From positions 1 to 21,694 of IMG/VR virus record IMGVR_UViG_3300020172_003505: 21,694 nt of DNA, one strand, 5' to 3'. The position numbers were made by a program, and so were the translations under genes. Of this stretch, positions 5,081-11,971 are shown in pieces; the stretch's first letter is position 1; every line of letters begins with the position of its first letter. This DNA is from a virus. A model generated the notes under the pieces. The model was given only the letters and a program-made list of their open reading frames with translations. It did not search any database and was not told the DNA's origin.

Positions 5081-5597
5081 AGACTACCGGATTCCCGTGT
5101 TGGTCAACTTCAAGCCAGGTATGATCTCCTAACCATTTCACCGATGCTATGTATTGGTAGTCATCTGGTTTACCGGAAGACCAATCATTTGGTCCCATGA
5201 TACTTAATCGAGTTATTTCTTTTCGAGCATCATAAATTAACCAATAAACATTACCGTGAGCAATTTGGAATTGATATTCTGCGCCATGTACTGCATCAGT
5301 TATCTCTAACCTACGTTTAATTTGGCGAGCCTGCTTTTCTAGGACAGTTACCAAATCCATAATACGATCATACTCTTGCTGGGCATGAAGCCTAGCCACA
5401 TTGAGCATGACATCTTTTTGTTTGGTAACAGGAACTAGATCAAACTTTGGTCCACTGGACTCTGTAGCATATGGTGTTACATTTCTATTGAAGAAATTTA
5501 CCAGTGTACCATCGGCAGAGATATCAAAACTATTCCTGCCTTTTGCAGAATTTGATTTAGGAGATTCGTGTCCAGTTGAGGACGTTTCCGTGTCCAT
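5079..5597 (-). CDS. DUF2452-type protein
   Basis: The central and C-terminal parts match my memory of the DUF2452 family: KQKDVMLNVARLHAQQEYDR, then a helix LVTVLEKQARQIKRRLEITD, HGNVYWLIYDAR, LSIMGPNDWSSGKP and WLGDHTWLEV near the end. The family occurs in bacteria and T4-like phages and has no established function. The N-terminal 25 residues are Ser-rich and probably disordered. The ATG at 5597 lies inside the preceding 48-residue gene, a 41-base overlap in another frame. No strong Shine-Dalgarno is seen, so coupled translation is likely. A start further downstream would cut into conserved-looking sequence. Confidence 0.78.
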   Translation of the reverse strand: MDTETSSTGHESPKSNSAKGRNSFDISADGTLVNFFNRNVTPYATESSGPKFDLVPVTKQKDVMLNVARLHAQQEYDRIMDLVTVLEKQARQIKRRLEITDAVHGAEYQFQIAHGNVYWLIYDARKEITRLSIMGPNDWSSGKPDDYQYIASVKWLGDHTWLEVDQHGNPVV

Positions 5598-5703
5598 ATT
5601 GACTTTCAGCTATTAGCTTTGCTTGGATATCATCGTTGGCATTTACGTGAACGTGAGCGGTTTGATAAGAATTTAACCGAATCCAAACTTGATATGTGTA
5701 CAT
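5557..5703 (-). CDS. Small phage protein, 48 residues
   Basis: The frame runs from ATG at 5703 (MYTYQVWIRLNSYQTAHVHV) to TAA at 5557 (ending NVLNWTRIS). I recognise the pattern VW-x-KLN-x-YQT and IAE-x-QYGHGNVLN from tiny uncharacterised proteins of many phages. The fold looks like strand-strand-helix. It begins two bases after the stop of the cold-shock gene and overlaps the DUF2452 gene by 41 bases, so the three form one coupled operon. Confidence 0.75.
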   Translation of the reverse strand: MYTYQVWIRLNSYQTAHVHVNANDDIQAKLIAESQYGHGNVLNWTRIS

Positions 5704-5705
5704 GA

Positions 5706-5918
5706 TTACTCTTTCTGTGTTACGGGTTGAATATTTTGAGCCTGTTTACCTTTTTCACCATCAACTAAATCAAACTCTACTGCTTGATTAGTTTTTAAAG
5801 TTCGGTATCCTTCCATTTTAATTTGGCTAAAATGTGCAAACACATCTTCGCTACTATCTTCCGGAACGATAAATCCAAAACCTTTGGAATTATTAAACCA
5901 TTTTACTGTGCCCTTCAT
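5706..5918 (-). CDS. Cold-shock-domain protein (CspA family)
   Basis: This is a complete 70-residue cold-shock domain. RNP1 is KGFGFI at residues 12-17 and RNP2 is DVFAHF at 25-30. It starts with the usual MKGTVKWFN. The family binds single-stranded RNA or DNA through surface aromatics and melts RNA secondary structure, so it may act as an RNA chaperone during infection. A consensus-like sigma70 promoter lies upstream with a leader carrying TAGGAAAAG before the ATG, so early expression is likely. It heads an operon with the 48-residue protein and the DUF2452 protein. The length is normal and no residue of the motifs is missing. Confidence 0.95.
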   Translation of the reverse strand: MKGTVKWFNNSKGFGFIVPEDSSEDVFAHFSQIKMEGYRTLKTNQAVEFDLVDGEKGKQAQNIQPVTQKE

Positions 5919-5941
5919 ACTACTTTTCCTACTAAGTTATT

Positions 5942-5970
5942 ATTATAATTGAATTTTGGTAAAAAGTCAA
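5942..5970 (-). promoter_or_regulatory. Sigma70-type promoter for the cold-shock operon (TTGACT-17-TATAAT)
   Basis: The -35 TTGACT is at 5970-5965 and the -10 TATAAT at 5947-5942, 17 bases apart, 23 bases before the ATG at 5918. The spacer carries TTTTACCAAAA, similar to the spacers of the promoters at 4940-4968 and 14630-14658. Confidence 0.8.
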
Positions 5971-5987
5971 CCAAAATTTTTACCAAA

Positions 5988-6869
5988 TTAAACCACTTTT
6001 ACGCTACCGCCGCCGCCACTGTAAGTGACTGGTTTATCATAATCAAGGGGAATTGGCCAGCCACGACACACCGCAACAATTGGCATACCGCTGGATTTAA
6101 ACCCAACTTCTGTTAGATTATCACTTTGATTTCCGCCTGCAATTAAAACAGACCCTGTGCTAGGATTGTATCCTCTAAAAAATCCAACGTGGCCACCACC
6201 TGCTCTACTGAATACAACAATGTCATTCAGTCTCCACTTTCCTTTGTCACTTAACGGAATAGATTCTCCGTATTTTGAATAAGCTAAACTACTCAATGTT
6301 TTAAACGCAGGTGCGCCCGCAGATTTTAATACATATCCTGTGTAGGCAGCACACCAAGGAGTGCTGTCTCCGCTGACATTAAATCCAACAGTCTTGTAAC
6401 AATTAACAATCTTTGGATTGGATCCTGTTTCTTTCCATCCACCACTTTTAGCTTCTGCTAGCGATGCATCGATAATCTTAGCAACATCAACAAATAGGCC
6501 AGTCGATGACGTTGAGACTGCAAATGTAGAAGTAGTTGACTCTTCAGTTGAACCTGCCGCGATTGCAGAATTAGATTGTGTAAGAGTTAACGGGCCTTCT
6601 TGCGGTACCTCTCCCTTATTGCTTAAACCTACTTCAGCAGTATTAGGATCAGATGCGGCCAATGCCTGTGAGGCAGTGATTGCTTCTAATTGTGTTTGAG
6701 ATAACGACACCACAGTTCGTTCTGCCATTGACAGACTTCCAGTGGCGCCAGGGGCTAGCCATAATGCAACGGGAACAGAATTAATGAAAACATTCTCGGT
6801 ATGGTAAACATCGGCAACTTCAACTCGTCCGCTATTTCCTTGCGAGGTTCCTCCTGGTACATATGGCAT
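5988..6869 (-). CDS. NlpC/P60-like peptidoglycan hydrolase fused to a phage structural-type N-terminus
   Basis: Residues about 130-272 fit the TIGR02594-type cysteine peptidase family: STPWCAAYTGYVLKSAG with nucleophile C173, a low-complexity-free core, NDIVVFSRAGGGHVGFFRG with H227, and LIAGGNQSDNL with N247/Q248 as the likely third site. Such enzymes cut peptide bonds in peptidoglycan. The first 50 residues (YVPGGTSQGNSGRVEVADVY) and a Thr/Ser/Ala-rich linker at 55-125 suggest a virion anchor, so this may be a tail- or baseplate-associated lysin, although an endolysin is possible. There is no signal peptide. AAGGAG lies before the ATG. A Gly-rich tail ends the protein. Confidence 0.82.
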   Translation of the reverse strand: MPYVPGGTSQGNSGRVEVADVYHTENVFINSVPVALWLAPGATGSLSMAERTVVSLSQTQLEAITASQALAASDPNTAEVGLSNKGEVPQEGPLTLTQSNSAIAAGSTEESTTSTFAVSTSSTGLFVDVAKIIDASLAEAKSGGWKETGSNPKIVNCYKTVGFNVSGDSTPWCAAYTGYVLKSAGAPAFKTLSSLAYSKYGESIPLSDKGKWRLNDIVVFSRAGGGHVGFFRGYNPSTGSVLIAGGNQSDNLTEVGFKSSGMPIVAVCRGWPIPLDYDKPVTYSGGGGSVKVV

Positions 6870-6886
6870 AAATTATCTCCTTGCTT

Positions 6887-6894
6887 TATTTAAG
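6887..6894 (-). promoter_or_regulatory. Possible late promoter core (CTTAAATA)
   Basis: CTTAAATA on the minus strand overlaps the TAA stop of the preceding gene (6892-6890). It lies 17 bases before the ATG of the hydrolase gene. Its match to the core is weaker than the others. Confidence 0.35.
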
Positions 6895-7177
6895 CCATTG
6901 CAATGCCGGTGGTGCCTTGCATGTATTGATCAGCGGCTTCCTTTTGACTAGGCACCATACAAAATACGTGTGCTTTTTGTAACGTGATTACATTCTTAGC
7001 ACCTAAGAATAACCACGGAATCATTCCTAGTCCTTGTGCATTCATGGTCAATGCTTTTGGTCTGTCTAATTTAATTTCAGTGACTGTTTCACCTTCAAAT
7101 CGAGCAATGATTTCATCACCGTTTAATAATTTAAGACTTACTACATCTCCAGTAGCGATTGGTTTTTCTAATAACAT
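6890..7177 (-). CDS. Small conserved-type phage protein, Sm-like in pattern
   Basis: The 95 residues begin with a strand-rich part (PIATGDVVSLKLLNGDEIIARFEGET) that resembles the first strands of Sm/LSm-like barrels. They end with ADQYMQGTTGIAMA, a tail I recall from similar T4-like phage proteins. Sm-like proteins usually bind RNA as rings, but I see no direct proof of that here, and a structural role is equally possible. The ATG follows the stop of the preceding coiled-coil gene by two bases (TAA-TC-ATG), so translation is coupled. Confidence 0.72.
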   Translation of the reverse strand: MLLEKPIATGDVVSLKLLNGDEIIARFEGETVTEIKLDRPKALTMNAQGLGMIPWLFLGAKNVITLQKAHVFCMVPSQKEAADQYMQGTTGIAMA

Positions 7178-7179
7178 GA

Positions 7180-7338
7180 TTATCCTTTTCTTTGTGCTAA
7201 AATGTTTATGTCTTGTTTGCGTCGACTGTTTTCTCTTTCTAGGAATGCCAGTCGTTGATTAAGTTCGTTGAGCTTTGTTAACAGTTGTTTATTCTGTTGC
7301 TCCAATAACGCTATCTTTTGATCTTTAGGATCCGTCAT
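7180..7338 (-). CDS. Short coiled-coil protein, 52 residues
   Basis: I read the frame MTDPKDQKIALLEQQNKQLL through NILAQRKG from ATG at 7338 to TAA at 7180. It is almost entirely a heptad-like helix with Leu spaced for a coiled coil, ending in basic residues. The start lies inside the last codons of the 7325-7822 gene (14-base overlap), and the stop is two bases before the next gene. It fills what would otherwise be a gap, which supports it being real. Function is unknown. Confidence 0.66.
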   Translation of the reverse strand: MTDPKDQKIALLEQQNKQLLTKLNELNQRLAFLERENSRRKQDINILAQRKG

Positions 7339-7822
7339 CTTTTTTCTCTGGGATCTCACACAAGGCTTCTAAAGTCTTGTAGTGTTGATATGCTTTTTGT
7401 AGTGCTTCAAAGTGTTCTAACTTAGCAGGGTCTGGTTGAAGTATGGCCAGCCGTTTTGAAATAGTCTCCATAAACTCTGAGATATTACGGCCGTTGATCA
7501 TAACCTTGCCTTCAAACTCTGCATCACCGTTGACTTTTAACCCCGGACTTGGATTTGGATTTGGACTGTAGTTAACATTTCCTATGCTCCACGGACTTGT
7601 ATTGTTAGTAGTCCATACAGTTCCACTGGCCCCAGTGCTGGTTAGATAGGAACCACTGGTGCCATTAAGGCCGGCAGTGGTATTGAAAAAATAACCGCTA
7701 CCTGTAGCTCCCATGTTACTTGTGTCGATAGTGAGCGTATCTGTTAACAGATCTAGATCTTCTGCTTTGATAGTGTCAATTTGTTCTGTGCTTAATGCAC
7801 CGATATCGTTATGCTCATCCAT
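7325..7822 (-). CDS. Probable phage structural protein, 165 residues
   Basis: The N-terminal 30 residues are acidic and helical. The middle (GATGSGYFFNTTAGLNGTSG, then SPWSIGNVNYSPNPNPSPG) is Gly/Ser/Thr/Asn-rich, as in phage fibre or neck segments. The segment LKVNGDAEFEGKVMINGRNI looks like the beta-strand repeat seen in phage structural proteins. A final helix (LEHFEALQKAYQHYKTLEAL) follows. I recognise the combination of a G-DA-FEG strand and a C-terminal helix in T4-like aquatic phages but know no assigned role. It overlaps the glutaredoxin gene by eight bases. Confidence 0.68.
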   Translation of the reverse strand: MDEHNDIGALSTEQIDTIKAEDLDLLTDTLTIDTSNMGATGSGYFFNTTAGLNGTSGSYLTSTGASGTVWTTNNTSPWSIGNVNYSPNPNPSPGLKVNGDAEFEGKVMINGRNISEFMETISKRLAILQPDPAKLEHFEALQKAYQHYKTLEALCEIPEKKDDGS

Positions 7823-8039
7823 TTAGATGCGCCTTTAGTTCAGTAAAGCCACCAATAAGCTGATCGTCTAGAAATATCTGAGGAACTGTACGTGCGGTAG
7901 GAACAGCTTCTAGTAATTCTTCTCGAGTATATCCGTCTCCAATTTTCTTTTCTTCAAATTGAATACCTTTTTGTTTTAACAATGCCTTTGCTTGATCGCA
8001 ATAAGGGCAATGGTACTTAGACCATACAACTGCTTTCAT
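7815..8039 (-). CDS. grx: Glutaredoxin
   Basis: The 74-residue thioredoxin-fold protein has the active-site motif C11-P-Y-C14, the cis-proline region TVPQIF and the glutathione-binding IGGFTEL. It is a standard short glutaredoxin. It would return electrons to ribonucleotide reductase, whose genes lie immediately upstream on the same strand (11-base gap to nrdB), as in T4 where a phage redoxin serves its own reductase. AAGGAAAAC precedes the ATG. The ORF ends eight bases inside the following structural-like gene. Confidence 0.94.
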   Translation of the reverse strand: MKAVVWSKYHCPYCDQAKALLKQKGIQFEEKKIGDGYTREELLEAVPTARTVPQIFLDDQLIGGFTELKAHLNG

Positions 8040-8050
8040 TTTTGTTTTCC

Positions 8051-9151
8051 TTATAAATCTGGTAACTCTTCGTAGTCAACGGAATCGCTCATAACGCCAA
8101 TAACATAATTTGTAGATTCTGTTTCTTGTAACGCTGACTGTTTCTTATTGATGTTAACGTGCTTGTTGAACCAAGGAATAGGACTTGACCTTGGATGTTC
8201 CTCGGCATACTTAATTCCAATGTCTTTTAATCTGTTAAAGGCTGTGTAGTCTACAAAATCTTTTAGAATTGTTGCGTTAAGACCAATCACTGGACCTTTC
8301 TTAAAAAGATAATCAGCCCACTCTTTTTCTTCACGAATAACATCTACATACATAGCATACACTTCTTCTGCACATTCTTCTTCGATTTTGATAAAATCTG
8401 TATCATCTTTTGGCGCCTGATTAATCAACCAAGCAGTCCACTCTGTGTGTAACAACTCGTCTTGTAAAATTAAGCTGATGATGTTTCCATTGCCAATGTA
8501 GATCTTATTCTCTACCATGGCCAATGAGGTTGCAAAGGAAACCATAAAGCGTAGGGCCTCGAGGGCGTAGGAGGCATGTAAAGCCATCCATATGGCTCGC
8601 TTGTGAGCATAGAGTTCAATTTCTTCACCCATCTCTTTACGGCAGTTAAGGTGATGAAGATCCTCATAGTAACGACCAATGTTAGCTGCCATACCAACAA
8701 TTTCAGCCGTGTTATGAATCTTGTTAAATTCTTCTTTTGGTACTCCATACACATTCCTTATGATATGTGAATAACTTTTGCTGTGAATATTAGTTTCAAA
8801 GAAACTCCAGTTACTTACTAAGGCTTCTAATTCAGGAATACTAATAACAGGTTGAAACACCTGATTAGGTGCTCGACCTTGAATACTGTCCAGTGCAGTT
8901 TGTCTTAGAAGATTGCTGGTAAAGATATGCTTAACTGCATCGCTGGCATCTTTGTGATCCATCTTGTCTTTGGTGAGACTGATCTCTTCAGGTACCCAGA
9001 AGAAGCCACGTGCTAGTTCTTCGTACTTGGCAATCTTAGGATACTTGACTTCTTCAAAACGTTGCACTGTGACAGGACCTTCTGGGTCCAAAAACATTGT
9101 ACGTTTTAGATAATTTGTTTGTTTTGATAAGTTGTATTGGTCTTTACTCAT
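8051..9151 (-). CDS. nrdB: Ribonucleotide reductase class Ia, beta (radical) subunit
   Basis: NrdB carries the diiron-tyrosyl radical cofactor that starts dNTP synthesis on NrdA. By alignment in my head with E. coli, the metal ligands are D88 (ALDSIQGR), E119, H123, E198 (LEALRF), E232 and H235 (QDELLH), and the radical Tyr is Y127 (SKSYSHIIRN). D88 to E119 is 31 residues as in E. coli, and H123 to Y127 is 4 as in E. coli. Between E119 and H123, however, there is one extra residue (E-T-N-I-H instead of E-T-I-H). The acidic C-terminal tail is the expected NrdA-binding peptide. It lies 20 bases after nrdA with an AAAGAGAAC ribosome-binding site. Confidence 0.96.
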   Translation of the reverse strand: MSKDQYNLSKQTNYLKRTMFLDPEGPVTVQRFEEVKYPKIAKYEELARGFFWVPEEISLTKDKMDHKDASDAVKHIFTSNLLRQTALDSIQGRAPNQVFQPVISIPELEALVSNWSFFETNIHSKSYSHIIRNVYGVPKEEFNKIHNTAEIVGMAANIGRYYEDLHHLNCRKEMGEEIELYAHKRAIWMALHASYALEALRFMVSFATSLAMVENKIYIGNGNIISLILQDELLHTEWTAWLINQAPKDDTDFIKIEEECAEEVYAMYVDVIREEKEWADYLFKKGPVIGLNATILKDFVDYTAFNRLKDIGIKYAEEHPRSSPIPWFNKHVNINKKQSALQETESTNYVIGVMSDSVDYEELPDL

Positions 9152-9171
9152 TTAGTGTTCTCTTTGTGTGT

Positions 9172-11493
9172 TTATAATTTGCAGGCTTCGCAGTCGTCAT
9201 CTTCATAGATCGTAATTGGTGTTTGATTGACTATCGGAGTTATTGTTCCGGTAACATCTGCCTTGGCACCAACTTTATTAATCAAGCTGTAATAAATTGT
9301 TTTGATTCCCCAGCGATATGCTAACATTAGATTTTTTGCAACCAGTGTACCGGGAACTTTACTGTCTTTAAAATGGGCAGGATTGTAGAATGTGTTAGTA
9401 CTTAAACTTTGATCAATGTATGCGGCTAGCACAGCACTGGTCTTCAAATATTCAACACAATCAGTTTGGTCCCACATTAGTTGATAACGGTTCTTTAGAC
9501 GTTTGTATTCAGGCACTACCTGTACAAAACTTCCTGCCTTTGATTCCTTGACACTAATCAATTCCATAGGCATTTCAATTCCATTGGTACTGTTTAATAC
9601 AACACTACTAGACTCAACTGGTGCTACGGCCATTAATGTAGCATTGCGAATGCCGTATTGTTTCATACGAGCACGTAACGGTTCCCAATCCATGCTAGGT
9701 TCAAAACTAGTTAATTCGTCTACTCCCTTGTTTCGACGTTCCCAAGGAAATATTCCCTTACCGTAGTAGGTGTACTGACTACGTCCGCATGGCCCGCGTT
9801 CTTGGGCAAGCTCGACACTGGCTTCAGTAAGGTAATATGCTTGATGTTCCATCCAACGTTTAACTTCAGCAAGTGCATCAGTATCTCCGTATTTGAAACT
9901 ACGCTTGGCATGCCAGTAGGCTAAGTTAGTAATACCAACACCTAAAGGTTCAAAGTCTTGATTGGCAAGTTTACTTTGTACCGATAAAAAGTCTTGGTAT
10001 TGTAATAGATTACTTAGACTGCGAACTAACACACGACAGGCTTTTCTCATCTCTTGTGGGTTGCGGAACGCACCCCAGTTGATTGACCCAAGAGTGCAAA
10101 GAGCAATTCGTCCCTCTGGATCTTCAATTCTCTGGAAAGGACGGGTGGGTAAAAGTATCTCTTGGCATAGGTTTGATTGATATATGGGATCAACTGTTGT
10201 ATCAAACGGACCTTGATTGATGACGTTGTCAATGTTGACAAGATATATGCGCCCAGTATCAGTGCGCTCTTTAAGTATTCCATTTTTAAATATCTCATCC
10301 GCCGATACAACTTTCTTTTTCTTTGTCTTGTCTTGCTCATACTGAAGGTACAACCTTTCAAACTCTTTGCTGTCTCTGTAGTATGCTTCGTAGAGGTCAG
10401 GAACTTCTGCAGGATCAAACAAGCTCATTGTTTCTCCATGCTTGTAACGTTTCCAGAACATAGCATTAACTACTACTGAGTAATCCATTTGACGCACACG
10501 ATTTTCTTCTGTACCTTGATTGTTCTTTAGTACAATAAGATCCTCAAATTGATAATGCCAAACAGGGAATGTAACTGTACAACTGGCATTGCGTATGCCA
10601 CCTTGACTGCATGATCTTAGATCGGCAAACCATTTCTTCAAGAATGGTATCATACCCGTGTGTTTAATTTCACCGTTGCGAATTGGGGCGCCTAAGGGGC
10701 GGATTCTGCCTATTTCTAGGCCAATACCGGCTCGCTTTGACGCATATTTGGCCATCATTTCGCCTGCGGCAAATATGGAATCAAGGGTATCATCACTGCT
10801 AATAAGAACACAAGAACTAAACTGTTTAGTTGTAGTGCCAAGGCCAGCAAGTACAGGAGTAGCAAGAGTAAAATGACCATCGGACGCACATTCATAATAT
10901 TCCTTAACTAATTTTAACCTTTTATCCTTTGGCTCATTATGGAACGCAGTTGCGGCTGCGATTGCATAACGTACCTGAGGAGTTTCGTAGATTTGACCAG
11001 TAGCACGATTTTGCACTAGATATTTTTCAGCTAACTGTGCAATGGCTGCATAGGTGTAATTTTCATCTTTACTATGATCTATGAATAGATCAATGATATC
11101 CCATTCTTCTCTTGTGTACCAGTCTAATAACTCACTAGTGTACATTCCGGATGATACATTCTTTTTTACAATTTCATAAAGAGCGGGAGGTTCGTATTCT
11201 CCGTACACTTCTTTGCGTAACATACTGACTTTTTGTCTGCCTGCCACTGTTTGATAATTGACATTATTAATTTCAGGATTTTCTGTTTCGTCGATCAAAT
11301 CAACCATTGCTTTAAGTAATAACTCGTCTATGGTTTTTGTACTCATGCCGTCATGCAATTCTATCTGTGCTTTAATTTCGATCATAGATGGACTAACGCC
11401 ATCGATGCCTCTGCACGAATAAGCAACCTGTCTCTGTATCTTTCCGATGTCTAAGGGGACACGATTCCCATTACGCTTTACTACTGTAATCAT
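9172..11493 (-). CDS. nrdA: Ribonucleotide reductase class Ia, alpha (catalytic) subunit
   Basis: The 773 residues (E. coli 761) include an N-terminal ATP-cone (MITVVKRNGNRVPLDIGKIQ), the substrate-reducing cysteines C228 (FSSCVLIS) and C466 (LCTLGSINW), the radical site N441-L-C443-Q-E445, the radical-transfer tyrosines Y734-Y735, and a C-terminal redox pair C768-E-A-C771. The tail pair is spaced CxxC instead of the E. coli CxxxxC. All residues needed for reducing ribonucleoside diphosphates are present. AGAGGT precedes the ATG. It heads the nrdA-nrdB-grx cluster that supplies dNTPs for phage replication. A TAAATA core at 11529-11536 is the nearest promoter-like site. Confidence 0.97.
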   Translation of the reverse strand: MITVVKRNGNRVPLDIGKIQRQVAYSCRGIDGVSPSMIEIKAQIELHDGMSTKTIDELLLKAMVDLIDETENPEINNVNYQTVAGRQKVSMLRKEVYGEYEPPALYEIVKKNVSSGMYTSELLDWYTREEWDIIDLFIDHSKDENYTYAAIAQLAEKYLVQNRATGQIYETPQVRYAIAAATAFHNEPKDKRLKLVKEYYECASDGHFTLATPVLAGLGTTTKQFSSCVLISSDDTLDSIFAAGEMMAKYASKRAGIGLEIGRIRPLGAPIRNGEIKHTGMIPFLKKWFADLRSCSQGGIRNASCTVTFPVWHYQFEDLIVLKNNQGTEENRVRQMDYSVVVNAMFWKRYKHGETMSLFDPAEVPDLYEAYYRDSKEFERLYLQYEQDKTKKKKVVSADEIFKNGILKERTDTGRIYLVNIDNVINQGPFDTTVDPIYQSNLCQEILLPTRPFQRIEDPEGRIALCTLGSINWGAFRNPQEMRKACRVLVRSLSNLLQYQDFLSVQSKLANQDFEPLGVGITNLAYWHAKRSFKYGDTDALAEVKRWMEHQAYYLTEASVELAQERGPCGRSQYTYYGKGIFPWERRNKGVDELTSFEPSMDWEPLRARMKQYGIRNATLMAVAPVESSSVVLNSTNGIEMPMELISVKESKAGSFVQVVPEYKRLKNRYQLMWDQTDCVEYLKTSAVLAAYIDQSLSTNTFYNPAHFKDSKVPGTLVAKNLMLAYRWGIKTIYYSLINKVGAKADVTGTITPIVNQTPITIYEDDDCEACKL

Positions 11494-11528
11494 TCAAGTA
11501 ACCTCTTATTATTCTTGTGCTAGGTTGA

Positions 11529-11536
11529 TATTTACC
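11529..11536 (-). promoter_or_regulatory. Possible late promoter core (GGTAAATA) upstream of nrdA
   Basis: GGTAAATA on the minus strand overlaps the TAA stop of the 11532-11966 gene and lies 35 bases before the nrdA ATG. It is a weaker match, and nrd genes in T4 are not late, so the role is doubtful. Confidence 0.35.
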
Positions 11537-11966
11537 GAGGAAGAGCAACTTCAACCAAATTTTCAAGCCTAAACGAACTAGTTATTTCTGGAACTTCAAC
11601 TGGCCCGTTATCGCTGTAGTTAATGACCCATTTCTCATCTACGTAGATTAAATTATACTCTCTAGAACGAGCGTTGTCTACTAATGTTCGCAATTCTATC
11701 TTGCTATTCTGATATTTTTTTGTCAATTTCAAAGTCCAGCCAATCATTAGTGCTTTGGTAAAATCATCATATTTGTTTTCTGCAATGATTTCCCAGGGAC
11801 TAGGCCAACTTTGTTGGTAGTATTGATCTATGTTTCGGTTATGTGGGATGAAGGGAGCCTGGTGCCAGAAATCCCAAACTTCTTGTAAGGGATTGTCTAT
11901 ACTGTCTAGGTGCCTTCTATGATTTGCCCACTCTGTTAATCTTTCATCTACAGACAGGTTAAACAT
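11532..11966 (-). CDS. Conserved-type phage hypothetical protein, 144 residues, Trp-rich
   Basis: The protein has PLQEVWDFWHQAPFIPHNRN, QYYQQSWPSPWEIIAENKYD and FTKALMIGWTLKLTKKYQNS, followed by IELRTLVDNARSREYNLIYV. The pattern WPSPWEI and ALMIGWTLKLT is one I associate with uncharacterised proteins of T4-like aquatic phages. It is mixed alpha/beta and soluble, with no membrane segment. It sits between the tail-fibre gene (five-base gap) and nrdA, and its position downstream of a fibre gene is compatible with a virion or assembly role, but this is only context. Confidence 0.72.
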   Translation of the reverse strand: MFNLSVDERLTEWANHRRHLDSIDNPLQEVWDFWHQAPFIPHNRNIDQYYQQSWPSPWEIIAENKYDDFTKALMIGWTLKLTKKYQNSKIELRTLVDNARSREYNLIYVDEKWVINYSDNGPVEVPEITSSFRLENLVEVALPR

Positions 11967-11971
11967 ATTTT

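Noticed and set aside
7481-7760. CRISPR-like or tandem repeat array in the Gly/Ser-rich coding stretch
   Set aside because: Repeats are codon-level low complexity in a coding frame, with no regular spacer or repeat unit.
8512-8754. Minus-strand ORF of 80 residues inside nrdB
   Set aside because: It is an alternate frame of nrdB with no ribosome-binding site.
10047-10418. Minus-strand ORF of 123 residues inside nrdA
   Set aside because: It is an alternate frame of a confidently identified nrdA, so not a separate gene.
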